This document shows, in pieces, positions 32,516 to 43,121 of a stretch of 64,000 bases of DNA. This DNA comes from Macrosoma leucophasiata. Lineage: Eukaryota; Arthropoda; Insecta; Lepidoptera; Hedylidae. The stretch covers positions 18,437,001 through 18,501,000 of the forward strand of contig JAWQUS010000016.1 of NCBI GenBank assembly GCA_036365455.1, given 5' to 3'. The notes under the pieces were generated by a model. It was given only the letters and a program-made list of their open reading frames with translations, was not told the origin of the DNA and ran no database searches. A program made the translations under genes and the position numbers. The first letter of the stretch is position 1; every line of letters begins with the position of its first letter.

Positions 32516-34386
32516 AAAGACTAATTCATACAGATAAGGAACGTCCAAATGACAAAGCCAGAAATTATATAGAACTTTGACCCACTTGAAAACAGTTATT
32601 TACCAGCACGGCAAATACCTCTTTTTGCTGAGATTTAATCACTGATTACTTACACACACATTTAATCACTTTTAAACTTGTAGTTTGTGTGTAAACTTAA
32701 GACATGTCATGCATGGCACGGCCGCAGGAATACACATTTGGTAAAGTACACACAGTAAGGCAAAAGACATGGTCCATACAGACTGGAAGTATAAAATCAT
32801 TCTGATTTCTGCAAAACTTTACGTTGAGTATAAATAAAGTATTTTATATTTAAAGAACAGTTCTTTGATATAAGTACCTAGGTTTGTTGTTGCTATTTTA
32901 TTTAAGTACAATCGTTTTTCGGGTAGATCGAAAATCTATGACCGTAGTAATGTTGACCGATACCTACATTGTCAACGTTTCAATAGTAAAATCAGCGTTT
33001 GTAATTATTTAAAAATAATTTTATATTAATTACATATACGAAAATAATATGTTTGGATTAAAACTAACTTTGAGGGATTAAAACTTGAGTTGGAACGTTT
33101 TAAAGTACTTGATTGTTATTTTGAGTAACGCAATTGATTGCGATACTAATTAGGAACAACCATATTCAAGACTTTTTTAACGTAATTATTAACCTCAAGT
33201 TATACAGAAAAAAAATTATTAACTAAGAATTCTATTTTCAAAACATAGTTTTTCTTTAATTTACATTTCGTGTAAATGGTGGGTCATAATCTGTCATTGT
33301 CTTTTGGTTTTTAACCGACTTCAAAAAAAGGATGCGGTTAAATTCGTCTGAATCTTTTTTTTTTTTTAATATAAGTTCACCGATAATTTGAAAACGCCTT
33401 TACCGATTTGGATTTTTTTTTGTTTGAAAGGATATCTCACAAGTCCCATTGTAACCATGTCAATATGTGATGATGGGATCCTGGAAAAATCGAGGGCACT
33501 CTTCAAATTTCATAGCACACTTGAAAGGTTTTCGATATATCCTACTACTATTATAAAGGCGAAAGTTTGTATGTATGGATGTATGGATGTTTGTTACTCT
33601 TTCACGTAAAAACTACTGAATGGATTTGAATGAAACTTTACCACAATATAGCTTATACATCAGAATAACACATAGGCTATAGCTTATACATCAGAATAAC
33701 ACATAGGCTACAATTTTTGAGGTTTTGAATGTGAGGTCGTAGAAAAAACACATTTTTTGCGCTTACATTGCAAACGCTGACTGAATCCTACAAGATAGAT
33801 CAAAACAATTTACTACAGTATTGTACAACTTAAAAAGGTCTACAAAAAAGTCCGTGATGGTATATGTTTATCTCTTAGGAATAACCCACAATAACCATTT
33901 TTTATCCTTTACTTTGTACGAGAAATAATGGCTTATTTACGAAGCGATTTTAAGCAATACAGTATTAATCCTTATCCAATTAAGTATCTTAAATACATTG
34001 TGCATTTAATAAAGATCAATATGGCTTTTTACAGCATGTAAATTAAATAAATATTTTCGAAGATATCACAGATTTAAAATGCAGAGTCATAGCAATTTCG
34101 ACGATAAATACCGTTTCGGTGATAAATACCGGCAGCGGCGCCAGGCGAACGGGGCGTGGGGGGAGCGGGGTAGGTGCGGTGGGGAAGAAGTGGCTCATCG
34201 CTGAGTGCGCGACCCGAACGCTGGCAGACGCGTGAGCACAGAGTACATTGTATATATGGGAATAGAGTATTCAGCTACTCTAGTAGACAGCGACACACCG
34301 TGGGAAACTAAGAAAACTTTCGTTCGTTGAAAGCCGGAGGGGGGAAGGGGGGGCGGGTATAGGTGTTGCAGTTACAGCGTATATTT

Positions 34387-34446
34387 TAAATTCTACCATA
34401 AGGTTACTATTTATTAAAAACAAATAGTAACTTATGGTAGAATTTA
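34387..34446. repeat. inverted repeat with one bulge
   Basis: TAAATTCTACCATAAG plus GTTACTATTT pairs with AAATAGTAAC plus TTATGGTAGAATTTA. The arms are 25 bp with a single bulged G and a 9-nt loop. It flanks the end of the unexplained minus-strand frame at 34486-34737. Confidence 0.85.
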
Positions 34447-34485
34447 GATTAATTGAGAGGATAAAATAAAACAAGACGTATTTAT

Positions 34486-34737
34486 TTATTTTCTTCTTTT
34501 ATTATAATATTCTGCAGCTAAAACTTGCAATATATCTTGCTCGTCATATTTTCTCATAGACCCAACAAGAAGTTTATTATTATCTCTACACCAATTATAC
34601 AGAAAAATCATACAAGCTGTATTGAACACTTGCTCCACTAAATCTGAATAATGCTGAATAAGTCTGGAACACAACATGTCTGGTGTGCTGCCATTGTTCG
34701 ATAGTTTCCAAGAACCACAGCGCACGAACGAAACCAA
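34486..34737 (-). other. unexplained short open frame, minus strand
   Basis: An open frame of about 83 codons ends AEYYNKRRK at a TAA followed by A/T-rich sequence. The first in-frame ATG is at 34677 (MLCSRLIQHYSDLVEQVFNT). Cysteine, tryptophan and charged residues are spread as in real protein, unlike most random frames here. I recognise no family and see no splice partner. It may be a decayed transposon piece. Confidence 0.25.
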
Positions 34738-34970
34738 ATCACTTCAAAAAATCAGAGTCCAAAAATAATGCCAAGTCAATATTTATGCGACGATGATCGG
34801 AGTCCACAGAATAGCCACGTCACAGTAATTATAAGTAAAATAATCGGAATCCGGGGTCGATGCAAGTGTCAAAATTGTTATAGATATGTACTGAGAAAAC
34901 ACAATTAAAACGCAGCAAACACAAAACAACAATAACACAATATGCCAAAATGGCGGATGGCGGATGATGT

Positions 34971-35075
34971 AGGGGTGGACGATATACATCGATGTTTTAT
35001 AAACCGATGTATTTTTAGTTCTTCAACATCGAGTATACATCGATGTTTTTTTTTCAATACATCGAATCAAAGAAG
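34971..35075 (+). repeat. ATCGATGT-rich block
   Basis: Several ATACATCGATGT words lie within 100 bp, after TAGGGGTGGACGATA, which resembles a hAT-type terminus. A similar cluster is at 36250-36360 (ATACATCGATGTATTTTCTG). They could be the ends of one degenerate element about 1.4 kb long, but I could not match flanking duplications. Confidence 0.4.
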
Positions 35076-35524
35076 CAGATAAAAATAAACATTTATAAAT
35101 CGTGAACTGAGTGATTATTAAAAAGATTAGATTAGAAGATTAACTAAAAAACCTTTCAGTAATAATGAATACCTAGCTAATAAATATTGGTTAGGTATTC
35201 ATAATTTTTTTATAACAAAAAGAAAAACACAAAAAGACACAAAGAATGGGTCCCATATAACATATTATACTGCTCTGGCGATTGCAAACATTTTAGACAA
35301 ATAAAAAAAAAGTGCACTTTAATGATGCAATAGCATGTAGCAATGCAGAAACAAATTCAAATGGGAAACGATGGGTAAACTTTTGTTTCTCCAAAGTATC
35401 GATACTTCTTGTACTTATTTGTAATTTTACTGTAATTTTTTTCACCACAAAGTGGATTTTTTGAATTTGATTTACGGCCATGGATTTAAGTCCAAGCCAA
35501 TCACCATTAGTTTTTATATTCTTC

Positions 35525-35815
35525 ATTTCTTATAATGAATATCCATATGGAAGATGACGATGATTGGATGTTTCCATATGGAATAATAATATAATAAAAT
35601 GAGTCTATTAAAGTAATGGGGACTAGGAGTTTTTACGACGTTTTGGAAGCAACATGAAAAATAACTTTTCTACACTGGTGAACTTATCGAATGTTTTATG
35701 CTATAAATGCCACGATTTTTACACATAAAAAACGACTGTGCACAAGTTTTGAAAATAATGTCACGACACTACGCTTTTTCACGTTCCCGCCACTACCCAC
35801 AAAAATGTTATCAGC
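35525..35815 (+). repeat. Rep-H repeat
   Basis: The block reads ATGAATATCCATATGGAAGA then TGACGATGATTGGATG and continues to TTCACGTTCCCGCCACTACC. It matches 50925-51235 and 51325-51640. A short reading frame MEDDDDWM is kept in all three. The terminal structure and class are unclear. Confidence 0.6.
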
Positions 35816-35899
35816 TTATAAAATGTAAGGTTCGGTTGCATCAAAACATTTTTTATTGGTTATTGTGAATGTAATTTTTTACATCCTTTCCTACTTTTT

Positions 35900-36140
35900 T
35901 TTTAAAGAAAAATGGAAAGAAAAATTTGATTTCAGGCGAGACTCGAACTCGCGGCAGTAGTCCGCAATCCTCGATCCCGAATCTAGGACTTCGGTAGCTC
36001 AGTTGGAAGAGCGGCTGGACTAGATTACCAGTGGCCGCGAGTTCGAGTCTCGCCTGAAGTCAAATTTTTCTTTCCATTTTTCTGCTCATGCTTGTGAAGC
36101 ATGTATTGTGTTAATGCGAAATAATATAAAAAACTATCCT
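35900..36140 (+). mobile_element. Rep-B tRNA-containing element with inverted T-arm copies
   Basis: A 75-nt tRNA-like segment at 35987-36061 has a pairing acceptor stem (GACTTCG with TGAAGTC), a D-arm (GCTCAGTTGGAAGAGC) and a T-arm (GCGAGTTCGAGTCTCGC). The anticodon arm is imperfect, so it is unlikely to be a working tRNA. The 3' half of the unit is also present inverted at about 35905-35955, making a fold-back. The right end GTTAATGCGAAATAATATAA matches the other Rep-B copies. Confidence 0.7.
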
Positions 36141-36249
36141 TTTCTACGTTTAATAAACCTTAGTGTAATAAAGGTGTTTTTTAATTAAGTGCCTGTTTTT
36201 ATCATTTTGAAATTAAATTCCTTTAGTATATATAATAAGCTAATTAAAA

Positions 36250-36360
36250 AAAACAATCGATGTATGAAATACATCGATGTATTTTCTGAAATATCGGTAT
36301 TACATCGATGCAACTTTGCGATGCATTACATCGAAAAAAAAACCGATATTTTTTTGATGG
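36250..36360 (+). repeat. second ATCGATGT-rich block
   Basis: Repeated AATACATCGATGTATT-like words are found, ending AAAAACCGATATTTTTTTGA. See the related block at 34971-35075. Confidence 0.4.
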
Positions 36361-36369
36361 GATTGCACC

Positions 36370-38450
36370 TCGGACCAAGAATCACGCACCATAGATAATG
36401 TGCTCTTTGGATTGCACCACAGACTAATCAGCCTCCTGATTGTGTTGCGCTTTTTCGTTCAGAAATCATAATTTAACCTTTAAATATTTTTTTGTCCCTT
36501 TTAACTGACTAAAAGAGATTTATAAGAAAGAAATATCAATTTTAATCAGAAATTATTCGTTTGATGAAAAAATGTGTATTATAATAAAAATTAATTAATG
36601 AAATTGAATTTCTGCGTCAATGTTTCTCCACGACAATTTAAATCGTATATTGCCGTTTCTGCCATCCCTTGGCGAGCTAAGGAACTAATTGGAGATTGAA
36701 ATTTTCTATGAGATCATAAATGTTCGTAGTGATAGGGCCGTGCGCGTGAGGGCAGACGTCGTTGACGGTTGTGTCCGTTATGCGAATTTTCAAGGCACTA
36801 GCGATTTCTTTTTGGTTAGGAGTTACACGTACAAATTAGGGCTCTGCAGTGCTTAGTTACCGTATTTCTTACTTATTACTAGACTAGACGGGACGAACCT
36901 GAAGTCCACGCGAACGAAGTCGCGGGCAAAAGCTAGTTTTGTAATAATAATGTTCCATGGGTTTGCTTTCGGAAAGCATAATTTGATGAAGTGGAACTGA
37001 TGATGAAAACTATATTATAAGGTACCTTCGTAGTTGAAATACCTACTTTTTACTAATTATAATAGTTACACGTTTGTTTAAATATATTTAATAGTTAAAC
37101 AATGTTATATTATAAACCGCTATCATTCAAAAATGCCTGTAGGTACCAATTTAAATATATATATATATATATTTTTTTGTAAGGATGGTCCCATTGTCAC
37201 TTTGTAGGTAAGTACGTAGCCCATATTAAAATAATTGTCTTATTAAAATATTTATTTTAATACATTAATTATTGTAATAGGTTACGTGTTGTTTTCGCTT
37301 AAAATGAAATTATCTAATTGAGTTTATTTTTCGCTTTTTAGTGTTTTTTGTGTATTCAGGTTTTAATTTTTTTTATAATAATAATAATAAAAAACAATAA
37401 TTTAAAATTTTAGATTATGTTTCAAGTACATGCGTTGTGTGCTTACCGTTCTAACATAACCTAACCCATATGCTTCGATTCCAAATATAATTGAATCGTA
37501 TTACGCTGTGCATTACACTCATCTATTTAGCAAACATGATTCCCTTTAGTTCCAAAAAGTTGAAGTACGATTTGAAACTGAAAAGAACCCGACAAAACAT
37601 GTTATTAACACTGTAAAAGTACATTCTACACTAACACTGATACAGGTGGACCGCGGGAAAAATATATTTCCCTTGGAACAACTAGGTGAACTTAGGTGGA
37701 CAACGGAAAGATGGAATTACCCCTGGTACACCCAATTCATAATAGGTGTACCACGGGCAATGACCGACTTAGTTTTAAACACATTAAATATTATAAAGGA
37801 GGTACAATATGGTTTAATACCTTACGGTAATATGCGTTATTAACATGCCTACGTATTTATTTACGTTTACAGCTCCCTGGCAAGCAAGTGTAAACGGGTA
37901 AGAAAATTTGTGACCACCGATCTGTATACCAAGTTATAAAGCCTTATAAACAATAACCAATCATAGATTCGAGTACATACATTTCAAATATATATACAAC
38001 GTGTAACAGGATTGAATATACAACCCGGAACTAGTTCAGAAACGATTTCAGACATTTTTGACATAGGTAACATTTTGTCCCAAGATTAATTACAATTAAG
38101 GAAATTAAGGTCACTAATTTGGTGCACATTTAATACAAACGAAAATGAGACTAACGTTTATCCAAAATAAATTGCTAGTCAACATGTTATCGATCATCAT
38201 ATATCATGAAATCGTTGAGACGAATTTTATTATTTATAATAAATTAAGAAATAAAATGGTGAATATCAATCTTAATACCTACTAACGAATGGTACCACAT
38301 CACATTGCGACTTCGTGCGTGTGTGAGGTATTATATATTAGTCTAGGTGTATGAGTAGGTTTGTGTTATATGTGCGGTCGTAGACAGGTAGTAGGGTAAG
38401 TAAGCATAGGGTGTGCATACTGTTCGTACAAATAGAGGACAACTAACTTG
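36370..38450. other. gene-free stretch
   Basis: I see no gene here. The parts that can be named are the end of an old repeat at 36880-36940, a TA microsatellite at about 37158-37172 and the Rep-M copy at 37640-37785. Confidence 0.45.
37640..37785. repeat. Rep-M repeat, inverted
   Basis: The wording GGTGGACCGCGGGAAAAATA and GGTGTACCACGGGCAATGAC is the reverse complement of Rep-M at 32285-32515. The pair is 5.2 kb apart in inverted orientation. Confidence 0.5.
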
Positions 38451-38747
38451 TTTTATATTATTTTGCATTAACACATGCTCGTGAAATATATTTTATTTTA
38501 AAGAAAAAATTGACTTCAGGCGAGACTCGAACTCGCGGCCTACTGGGCATCTAGTCCAGCCGCTCTTCCAATTGAGCTACTGAAGTCCTGCCCGATTTGT
38601 CAAATCTTTCCTTCACAATTATTGCATTGCTTTATGGTAGCAGCAGCGCCATCTATTGCCACCTATGCTAGTTGGGTTTTCTTTCCTATTTCTTTAAAAT
38701 AAAATATATTTTACAAGCATGTGTAAATGCGAAATAATATAAAAACG
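38451..38747 (-). mobile_element. Rep-B tRNA-containing MITE, best copy
   Basis: The ends TTTTGCATTAACACATGCTC and ATTTTACAAGCATGTGTAAA (then TGCGAAATAATATAA) are inverted over about 48 bp. On the minus strand, 38587-38512 is a 76-nt tRNA-like segment. It has a perfect 7-bp acceptor stem (GACTTCA with TGAAGTC), a D-arm GCTCAATTGGAAGAGC and a T-arm GCGAGTTCGAGTCTCGC. The anticodon stem has a mismatch and an enlarged loop. The element combines DNA-transposon ends with a Pol III-type interior. Confidence 0.75.
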
Positions 38748-38850
38748 TTTATTACCGAATCTGTACTGTTTTGCATCACACCTTGACTTTACAAAAAACA
38801 ATTTCACGCACATATTTAATCATTAGGCGACAGACATAGGCTCACTTGGG

Positions 38851-38899
38851 ACCCTCCTGTCCACCGTGGCCTCCAACCAGCCACGGTGGACAGGAGGGT
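38851..38899. repeat. perfect 20-bp hairpin
   Basis: ACCCTCCTGTCCACCGTGGC and its exact reverse complement are separated by 9 nt (CTCCAACCA). The arms are GC-rich in AT-rich surroundings. It lies about 280 bp upstream of the RRP9 start. Confidence 0.95.
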
Positions 38900-39182
38900 A
38901 GTAGCCTTAAATATCGATATTTTCAGGCGTTGAAATATATATAGGTGTTGATATTCACCGGTTTTCCGATATATCGTTGCATCCCTAGTCATCATCTGTC
39001 ATGTGTATGAAGTTATAAAATACTGAAGATTGGCTGTTAGGGACTTGAATCCGTGGCCGTAAAACAATTATTAAAAAAAAACTGTCATACTGTCATGTGT
39101 CAAACGCCAAATAAACGTGCGTACGTATTTCGGTGTAAATTCGGTATTATTTAATTTTCTATTTAAAAAAAAGTAAAAGAAA

Positions 39183-40532
39183 ATGTCCTCTTCGTTTTTC
39201 CTAAAGGGTAAATCCAGGCAAGTACACAAAAGGAAGGGTACCGATATAAATAAAAAGAAACCGAAAAAACAAAAAGCTCCTAACCTAGAAAACGGTCACG
39301 GATCTTCTGAAAGTGACTTAGATCTCAAGAAGTTTTCAGACGGCGAAGAATCGGAGAGTGATCATGAGACTGCTGAGCAAAAGAAGTTGCGGTTGGCAAA
39401 GAAATATCTTGAAGAAATCGAAAAAGAAGAAGCAAATCGAGCAGAACTGAAGGAAGTGGACGATGCCATATCTAAGCGTTTACAAAGGGACTATTTGGAA
39501 CAAAAAGGAAAATTACGCGTTGAAGTCGGAGACAACTACGTTGCACCAACTGAGAGCGATGTGAAGTTAATACGTGCTCGAGAACACAGACTCACTCTCA
39601 CGTGTGTCTGTGTGAGCCACGACGGCAATTATGTGTTCACTGGTTGCAAAAGTGGTACTGTTATCAAATGGGGCGTCAAAGAAAAGAGTAAACTCGGCTG
39701 CCTCACCTACAAAACACATTCGAAATTTTTAAAAGGTTGTATTATGTCAGTAGCAATATCAACAGATTCCAAATTCTTGGTCACAGCTGACGAATCACCC
39801 CTAATCCAAATTTGGGATCCTAATTCACTTAAACATTTGCACACCTTCAAAGGACACAAGGACATAGTAACAGGTCTTGTATTCAGGAAAAATACACATG
39901 ATTTATATTCCGCTGGCAAAGATAGATCAGTCAAAATTTGGTCATTAGATGAGATGACTTATATTGAAACATTATTTGGACATCAATCGCCTATTACAGC
40001 TATAGATGCATTGACAAGAGAAAGGGCTATCACAGCAGGTGGTAGGGATACCTCGGTTCGTATTTGGAAGATAGTTGAAGAGTCCCAACTTATATTTAAT
40101 GGCCCAGTTGGTAGTTTAGATGAAGTGAAATTATTAGATGAAGAGCACTTTGTATCTGGAAGTGATAATGGTTCAATTTGTGTGTGGAGTGTCCTTAAAA
40201 AGAAGCCACTTTGTGTTGTTCCTGAAGCTCACGGCAATGAAAATGAAGTACCGAGGTGGATCACCAGTTTAGCAACACTTTTAAATTCCGATATCTTTGC
40301 GTCTGGATCACATGATGAGCAGATAAAATTATGGAAAGTGTGTGAACAGTACAGAAAAATTGTGCCTTTGTTTAGTATAAAAGTGAATGGCTTTGTGAAT
40401 TCTATGCAGTTTACGAGTGATGGTAAACAGTTATATGCTGCAGTTGGACAAGAACACAAAGCTGGTAGATGGTTTAAAATGGGAAGTGCTAAGAATGGAC
40501 TGTTAGTTGTTAATTTTAATATCAATGTATAA
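39183..40532 (+). CDS. RRP9: U3 snoRNP component RRP9 (U3-55K), WD-repeat protein
   Basis: An intronless frame of 449 residues. The N-terminus is basic and acidic low-complexity (KKKPKKQKAPNLENG, then SDLDLKKFSDGEESESDHE), followed by a helical stretch (AEQKKLRLAKKYLEEIEKEE). From about residue 135 there are WD40 repeats: HRLTLTCVCVSHDGNYVFTG, FKGHKDIVTGLVF with DRSVKIWSLD, FGHQSPITAID with DTSVRIWKI, NGSICVWSV and DEQIKLWKV. This layout and length match RRP9/U3-55K, which binds the U3 snoRNA in the nucleolus for 18S rRNA processing. An AATAAA overlaps the stop. INO80C is convergent on the other strand. The lack of introns may be ancestral or from retroposition; the frame is fully intact. Confidence 0.93.
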   Translation: MSSSFFLKGKSRQVHKRKGTDINKKKPKKQKAPNLENGHGSSESDLDLKKFSDGEESESDHETAEQKKLRLAKKYLEEIEKEEANRAELKEVDDAISKRLQRDYLEQKGKLRVEVGDNYVAPTESDVKLIRAREHRLTLTCVCVSHDGNYVFTGCKSGTVIKWGVKEKSKLGCLTYKTHSKFLKGCIMSVAISTDSKFLVTADESPLIQIWDPNSLKHLHTFKGHKDIVTGLVFRKNTHDLYSAGKDRSVKIWSLDEMTYIETLFGHQSPITAIDALTRERAITAGGRDTSVRIWKIVEESQLIFNGPVGSLDEVKLLDEEHFVSGSDNGSICVWSVLKKKPLCVVPEAHGNENEVPRWITSLATLLNSDIFASGSHDEQIKLWKVCEQYRKIVPLFSIKVNGFVNSMQFTSDGKQLYAAVGQEHKAGRWFKMGSAKNGLLVVNFNINV

Positions 40533-40537
40533 ATAAA
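40532..40537 (+). terminator. poly(A) signal overlapping the RRP9 stop
   Basis: AATAAA begins at the last base of the TAA stop, so the 3'UTR would be very short. No better plus-strand signal is evident before the mariner remnant at 40696. Confidence 0.45.
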
Positions 40538-40695
40538 ATATGTTTATGTTTTTACAACTATTTATTTCAATAATTGACATTTCATGAACTCCTGCATTGT
40601 AGTCACTATTATTAATTTATTGGACACTACAGCTAATAATTTAAGGTAAAGTTGCATATTATAAAAATAACTTACTATCAATATATAGCATATAA

Positions 40696-41004
40696 TAGGT
40701 TGGGGAAAGTCTTTTCGCATTATAGTATGTATGAACTTGTAATAAAATCTCTTTGGCTGTAGTATTTGTATCTGATTTAATGTCAGGTTAACATCACGAC
40801 AGGACTGCCAAATCCACTTGTCGCGGTATTTTGATGAGAAGTCCCAAAATTTTTATAGCAATGGGATCATGTCCCTACCTACAAGATGGCAAAAGGTTAT
40901 CGAACAAAATGGTACATACATACTATAGTTAAATTTAAATAAAATATATTAAAAAATGTTTTGAATTATCTTAAAAAATGCGAAGAAACTTTTTCCCCAA
41001 CCTA
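40696..41004 (+). mobile_element. internally deleted mariner
   Basis: The element begins TAGGTTGGGGAAAGTCTTTT and ends AACTTTTTCCCCAACCTA, the same termini as the mariner at 62571. Inside is only the 3' end of a transposase frame, RYFDEKSQNFYSNGIMSLPT followed by RWQKVIEQNGTY. The left 80 bp match the other copy closely. It sits between the convergent RRP9 and INO80C genes. Confidence 0.85.
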
Positions 41005-41176
41005 ATATTATGTGGATAGTTCTTTTGAAAATTTATAGTAGGTACTGTTTGCTATAAAACCTGTCAGCACGCGTGAAAAATATGACAGTTGATTTCATAT
41101 ACATCACATATTGTTTTGGCCCATATCAGCCAAATGCGGCTCAACATATTAACCAAAATAATTCCAACTATTTCAT

Positions 41177-42356
41177 TCAACCAACAACAGTATTCGCTCC
41201 TCGGAGTTGTAAATAGCCCGCCGTAATGTCCATTGGCAGGTTTCTGACAGTGGCAAACTCTTCAGCATTGCTATAAAACAGCTTAGAATGGCGATCCATA
41301 TATGGTGCGGGTAATCCAGATATGTCTGAGTACTTTTTAGTAGGCTTGAATGTTGGTGGGGCATTTATACAGTAATCTGAAAATTAAAGTATTCTTTTAT
41401 AAATTAATACACACCTATATCTATACTTACTAATAAATAGCTGAAGAGTTTGTTGGTTTGCTTGAACTCTCTAATCTCAGGAACCACTGGTCCGATTTGA
41501 AAAATTCTTTCAGTGGTAGATAGCCCATTTATTGAGGAAGGCTTTAGGGTTTATAACATCACGCTAAGATAAATAGGAGAGGATAGGTTGTTACCTATTG
41601 CAACCACGAGAAGCCAGGCCGGGCCACTAGTAATTCTATAAAATAACATCAAAATTTAAAACTCTGCAGCTACTGAGATTATCTTTATTAAATAAACTTA
41701 AACTCAAAATTTTGTTTAGTCACTTGGAAATAATAAAATTTGTTTGTGATAGGTCAAATTACAAATATAAAATTAAAGCAAATAACGAAAATAAAATAAA
41801 TAATGGTCCAAATATACTTGAATGATTAAAATAATAATACTGTAGCCTATTGTATTGTATCAGCAATGTTGTTGATACCCACAATTTTGTCTGCATCATT
41901 GCTTGCATGTACCAATTCAAATAAATATTTTTGATAACAAACATCAGTCTTGTAGATTTTTAGACTATCTGTTTAGTCCTATATGTATTAGTATTATACA
42001 GAGAGGACATTTTGTATGTTTGGTATTTCTTAAAAATAATGCTACGTTATCATTGAGTAACAGTTTAGTGCTTATTGTATTACTATAAATTTATTAGTCT
42101 TTCTCATGCAAAAACTACCGAACCAATAACACATTACTTTATACACAGCGAGACACAGGCCATAATATTGCAGTGTAAAGCTGTTTGATGTACTACTTTG
42201 TTACTTACATAAAACAGCTTCATTAGGCCATGGTAAAGTTCGTTCGGCTGTTAATATTTGCTTCAAGGAACGCCACATACGTTTTTTACATCCACTCTTG
42301 ACAATGAATTTGTTCTCAGTTTTGAAACTGTACGCTTTTTCTGAATTTGCTGTCAT
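41177..42356 (-). CDS. INO80C: INO80 complex subunit C
   Basis: Two minus-strand exons, 42356-42209 (ATG, donor GTAAGT) and 41376-41177 (acceptor TTTTCAG, TGA), give 115 residues. The C-terminal half is a YL1-C domain: YCINAPPTFKPTKKYSDISG, then LPAPYMDRHSKLFYSNAEEF and LPMDITAGYLQLRGAN. The first exon gives MWRSLKQILTAERTLPWPN, as in INO80C/Ies6. This subunit belongs to the INO80 chromatin-remodelling complex in the nucleus. An in-frame ATG at 42383 would add nine residues. The protein is shorter than the human form at the N-terminus. A full-length LINE has inserted about 500 bp upstream. Confidence 0.9.
41425..41640 (+). repeat. interspersed repeat in INO80C intron
   Basis: The block with CTAATCTCAGGAACCACTGG, AAAAATTCTTTCAGTGGTAG and ATAACATCACGCTAAGATAA is worded like a very common lepidopteran interspersed repeat. 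No second copy is visible in this window, so I base this on general familiarity. Confidence 0.4.
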
Positions 42357-42599
42357 TTTGTCGATTAATACATACGATATCACATTATTTCTTGAAATTG
42401 TGCAGGTTTTGGCTTTTTAATACTATTTAAACTTTTTTTTTTTATTAATTATGGCATCGCTATTACGCATATTGCCAGTGTCAAGTAAAACTTTAATTCG
42501 TATTTATTTAAGCAGCGTCAAAGTTAGTATAATATGTAAGTATCAAGTATATAAGTTATCAAGTATAATATGTCAGTCAAGTGAGCTACAGTCAAGTTA

Positions 42600-42856
42600 A
42601 GTCGAGTAAAGCGATGGCTACTTTACCAGAACATTTACAATGAAGTTTTGGAGGCAACCTGAAAGGTCGTGTTTTCGCACTGTTATTCTATTTCACTATA
42701 CACGGGCACTGTAATAAACCTATATCAAACAAAATGCCACCAACTTTATTCAATATAACTTAAAAATACACCAAGAAAATGAAATAAAATAAGAGCACCA
42801 TACGCCTCTTTCAAGGTTCCCGCCAAAACTCCGTGCCACCAACTTATCTCTGAAAT
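42600..42856 (-). repeat. Rep-H repeat, part split by the LINE
   Basis: The part ending CAAGGTTCCCGCCAAAACTC resembles the Rep-H copies at 50925 and 51325. Its apparent continuation, with TTGTTTTACGGCACCGGATT, is beyond the LINE at 48576-48745. The match is weaker than between the other copies. Confidence 0.4.
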
Positions 42857-43121
42857 CCTTTAAAGACTTTTTTTTTTTTTTTTTTTTCCTTTGTATGGCA
42901 ATGTATTTTAGTACTTCATGCCACTTACAAGTAAACGAGGGAAATTCATTGTTTTGAATATTCCATTATTCGGGAGTAACGGAATTTTGATGGGAACATT
43001 CGGTAAGGGATAGTGTGGATAAGGATAGGTTATATAAGATTTCAATAATAATAATAAATCGTACTATTTACAACATATTACTTATAGTATTTACACTAAT
43101 AGAAAAAATATAAATGAAAGT

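Larger units (their letters stand above)
31145..34480. other. gene-free stretch with scattered repeats
   Basis: I see no convincing gene. The notable parts are the Rep-M block at 32285-32515 and a repeat-like block at 33540-33720, which holds two copies of AGCTTATACATCAGAATAAC in direct order. Others are a GC-rich block at 34120-34360 and an inverted repeat at 34387-34446. Confidence 0.45.

Noticed and set aside
34783..34989. Hydrophobic minus-strand frame that could be a membrane peptide
   Set aside because: It is AT-driven, begins inside the ATCGATGT block and has no splice partner or family likeness.
35987..36061. A true tRNA gene
   Set aside because: The acceptor, D and T arms pair, but the anticodon stem is mismatched with an oversized loop, and related copies lie in transposon-like units, so it is a tRNA-derived element.
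34971..38990. A 4-kb hAT element bounded by TAGGGGTGG and GCATCCCTAG
   Set aside because: The two ends look alike, but the flanking 8 bp do not match, so a single element is not supported.
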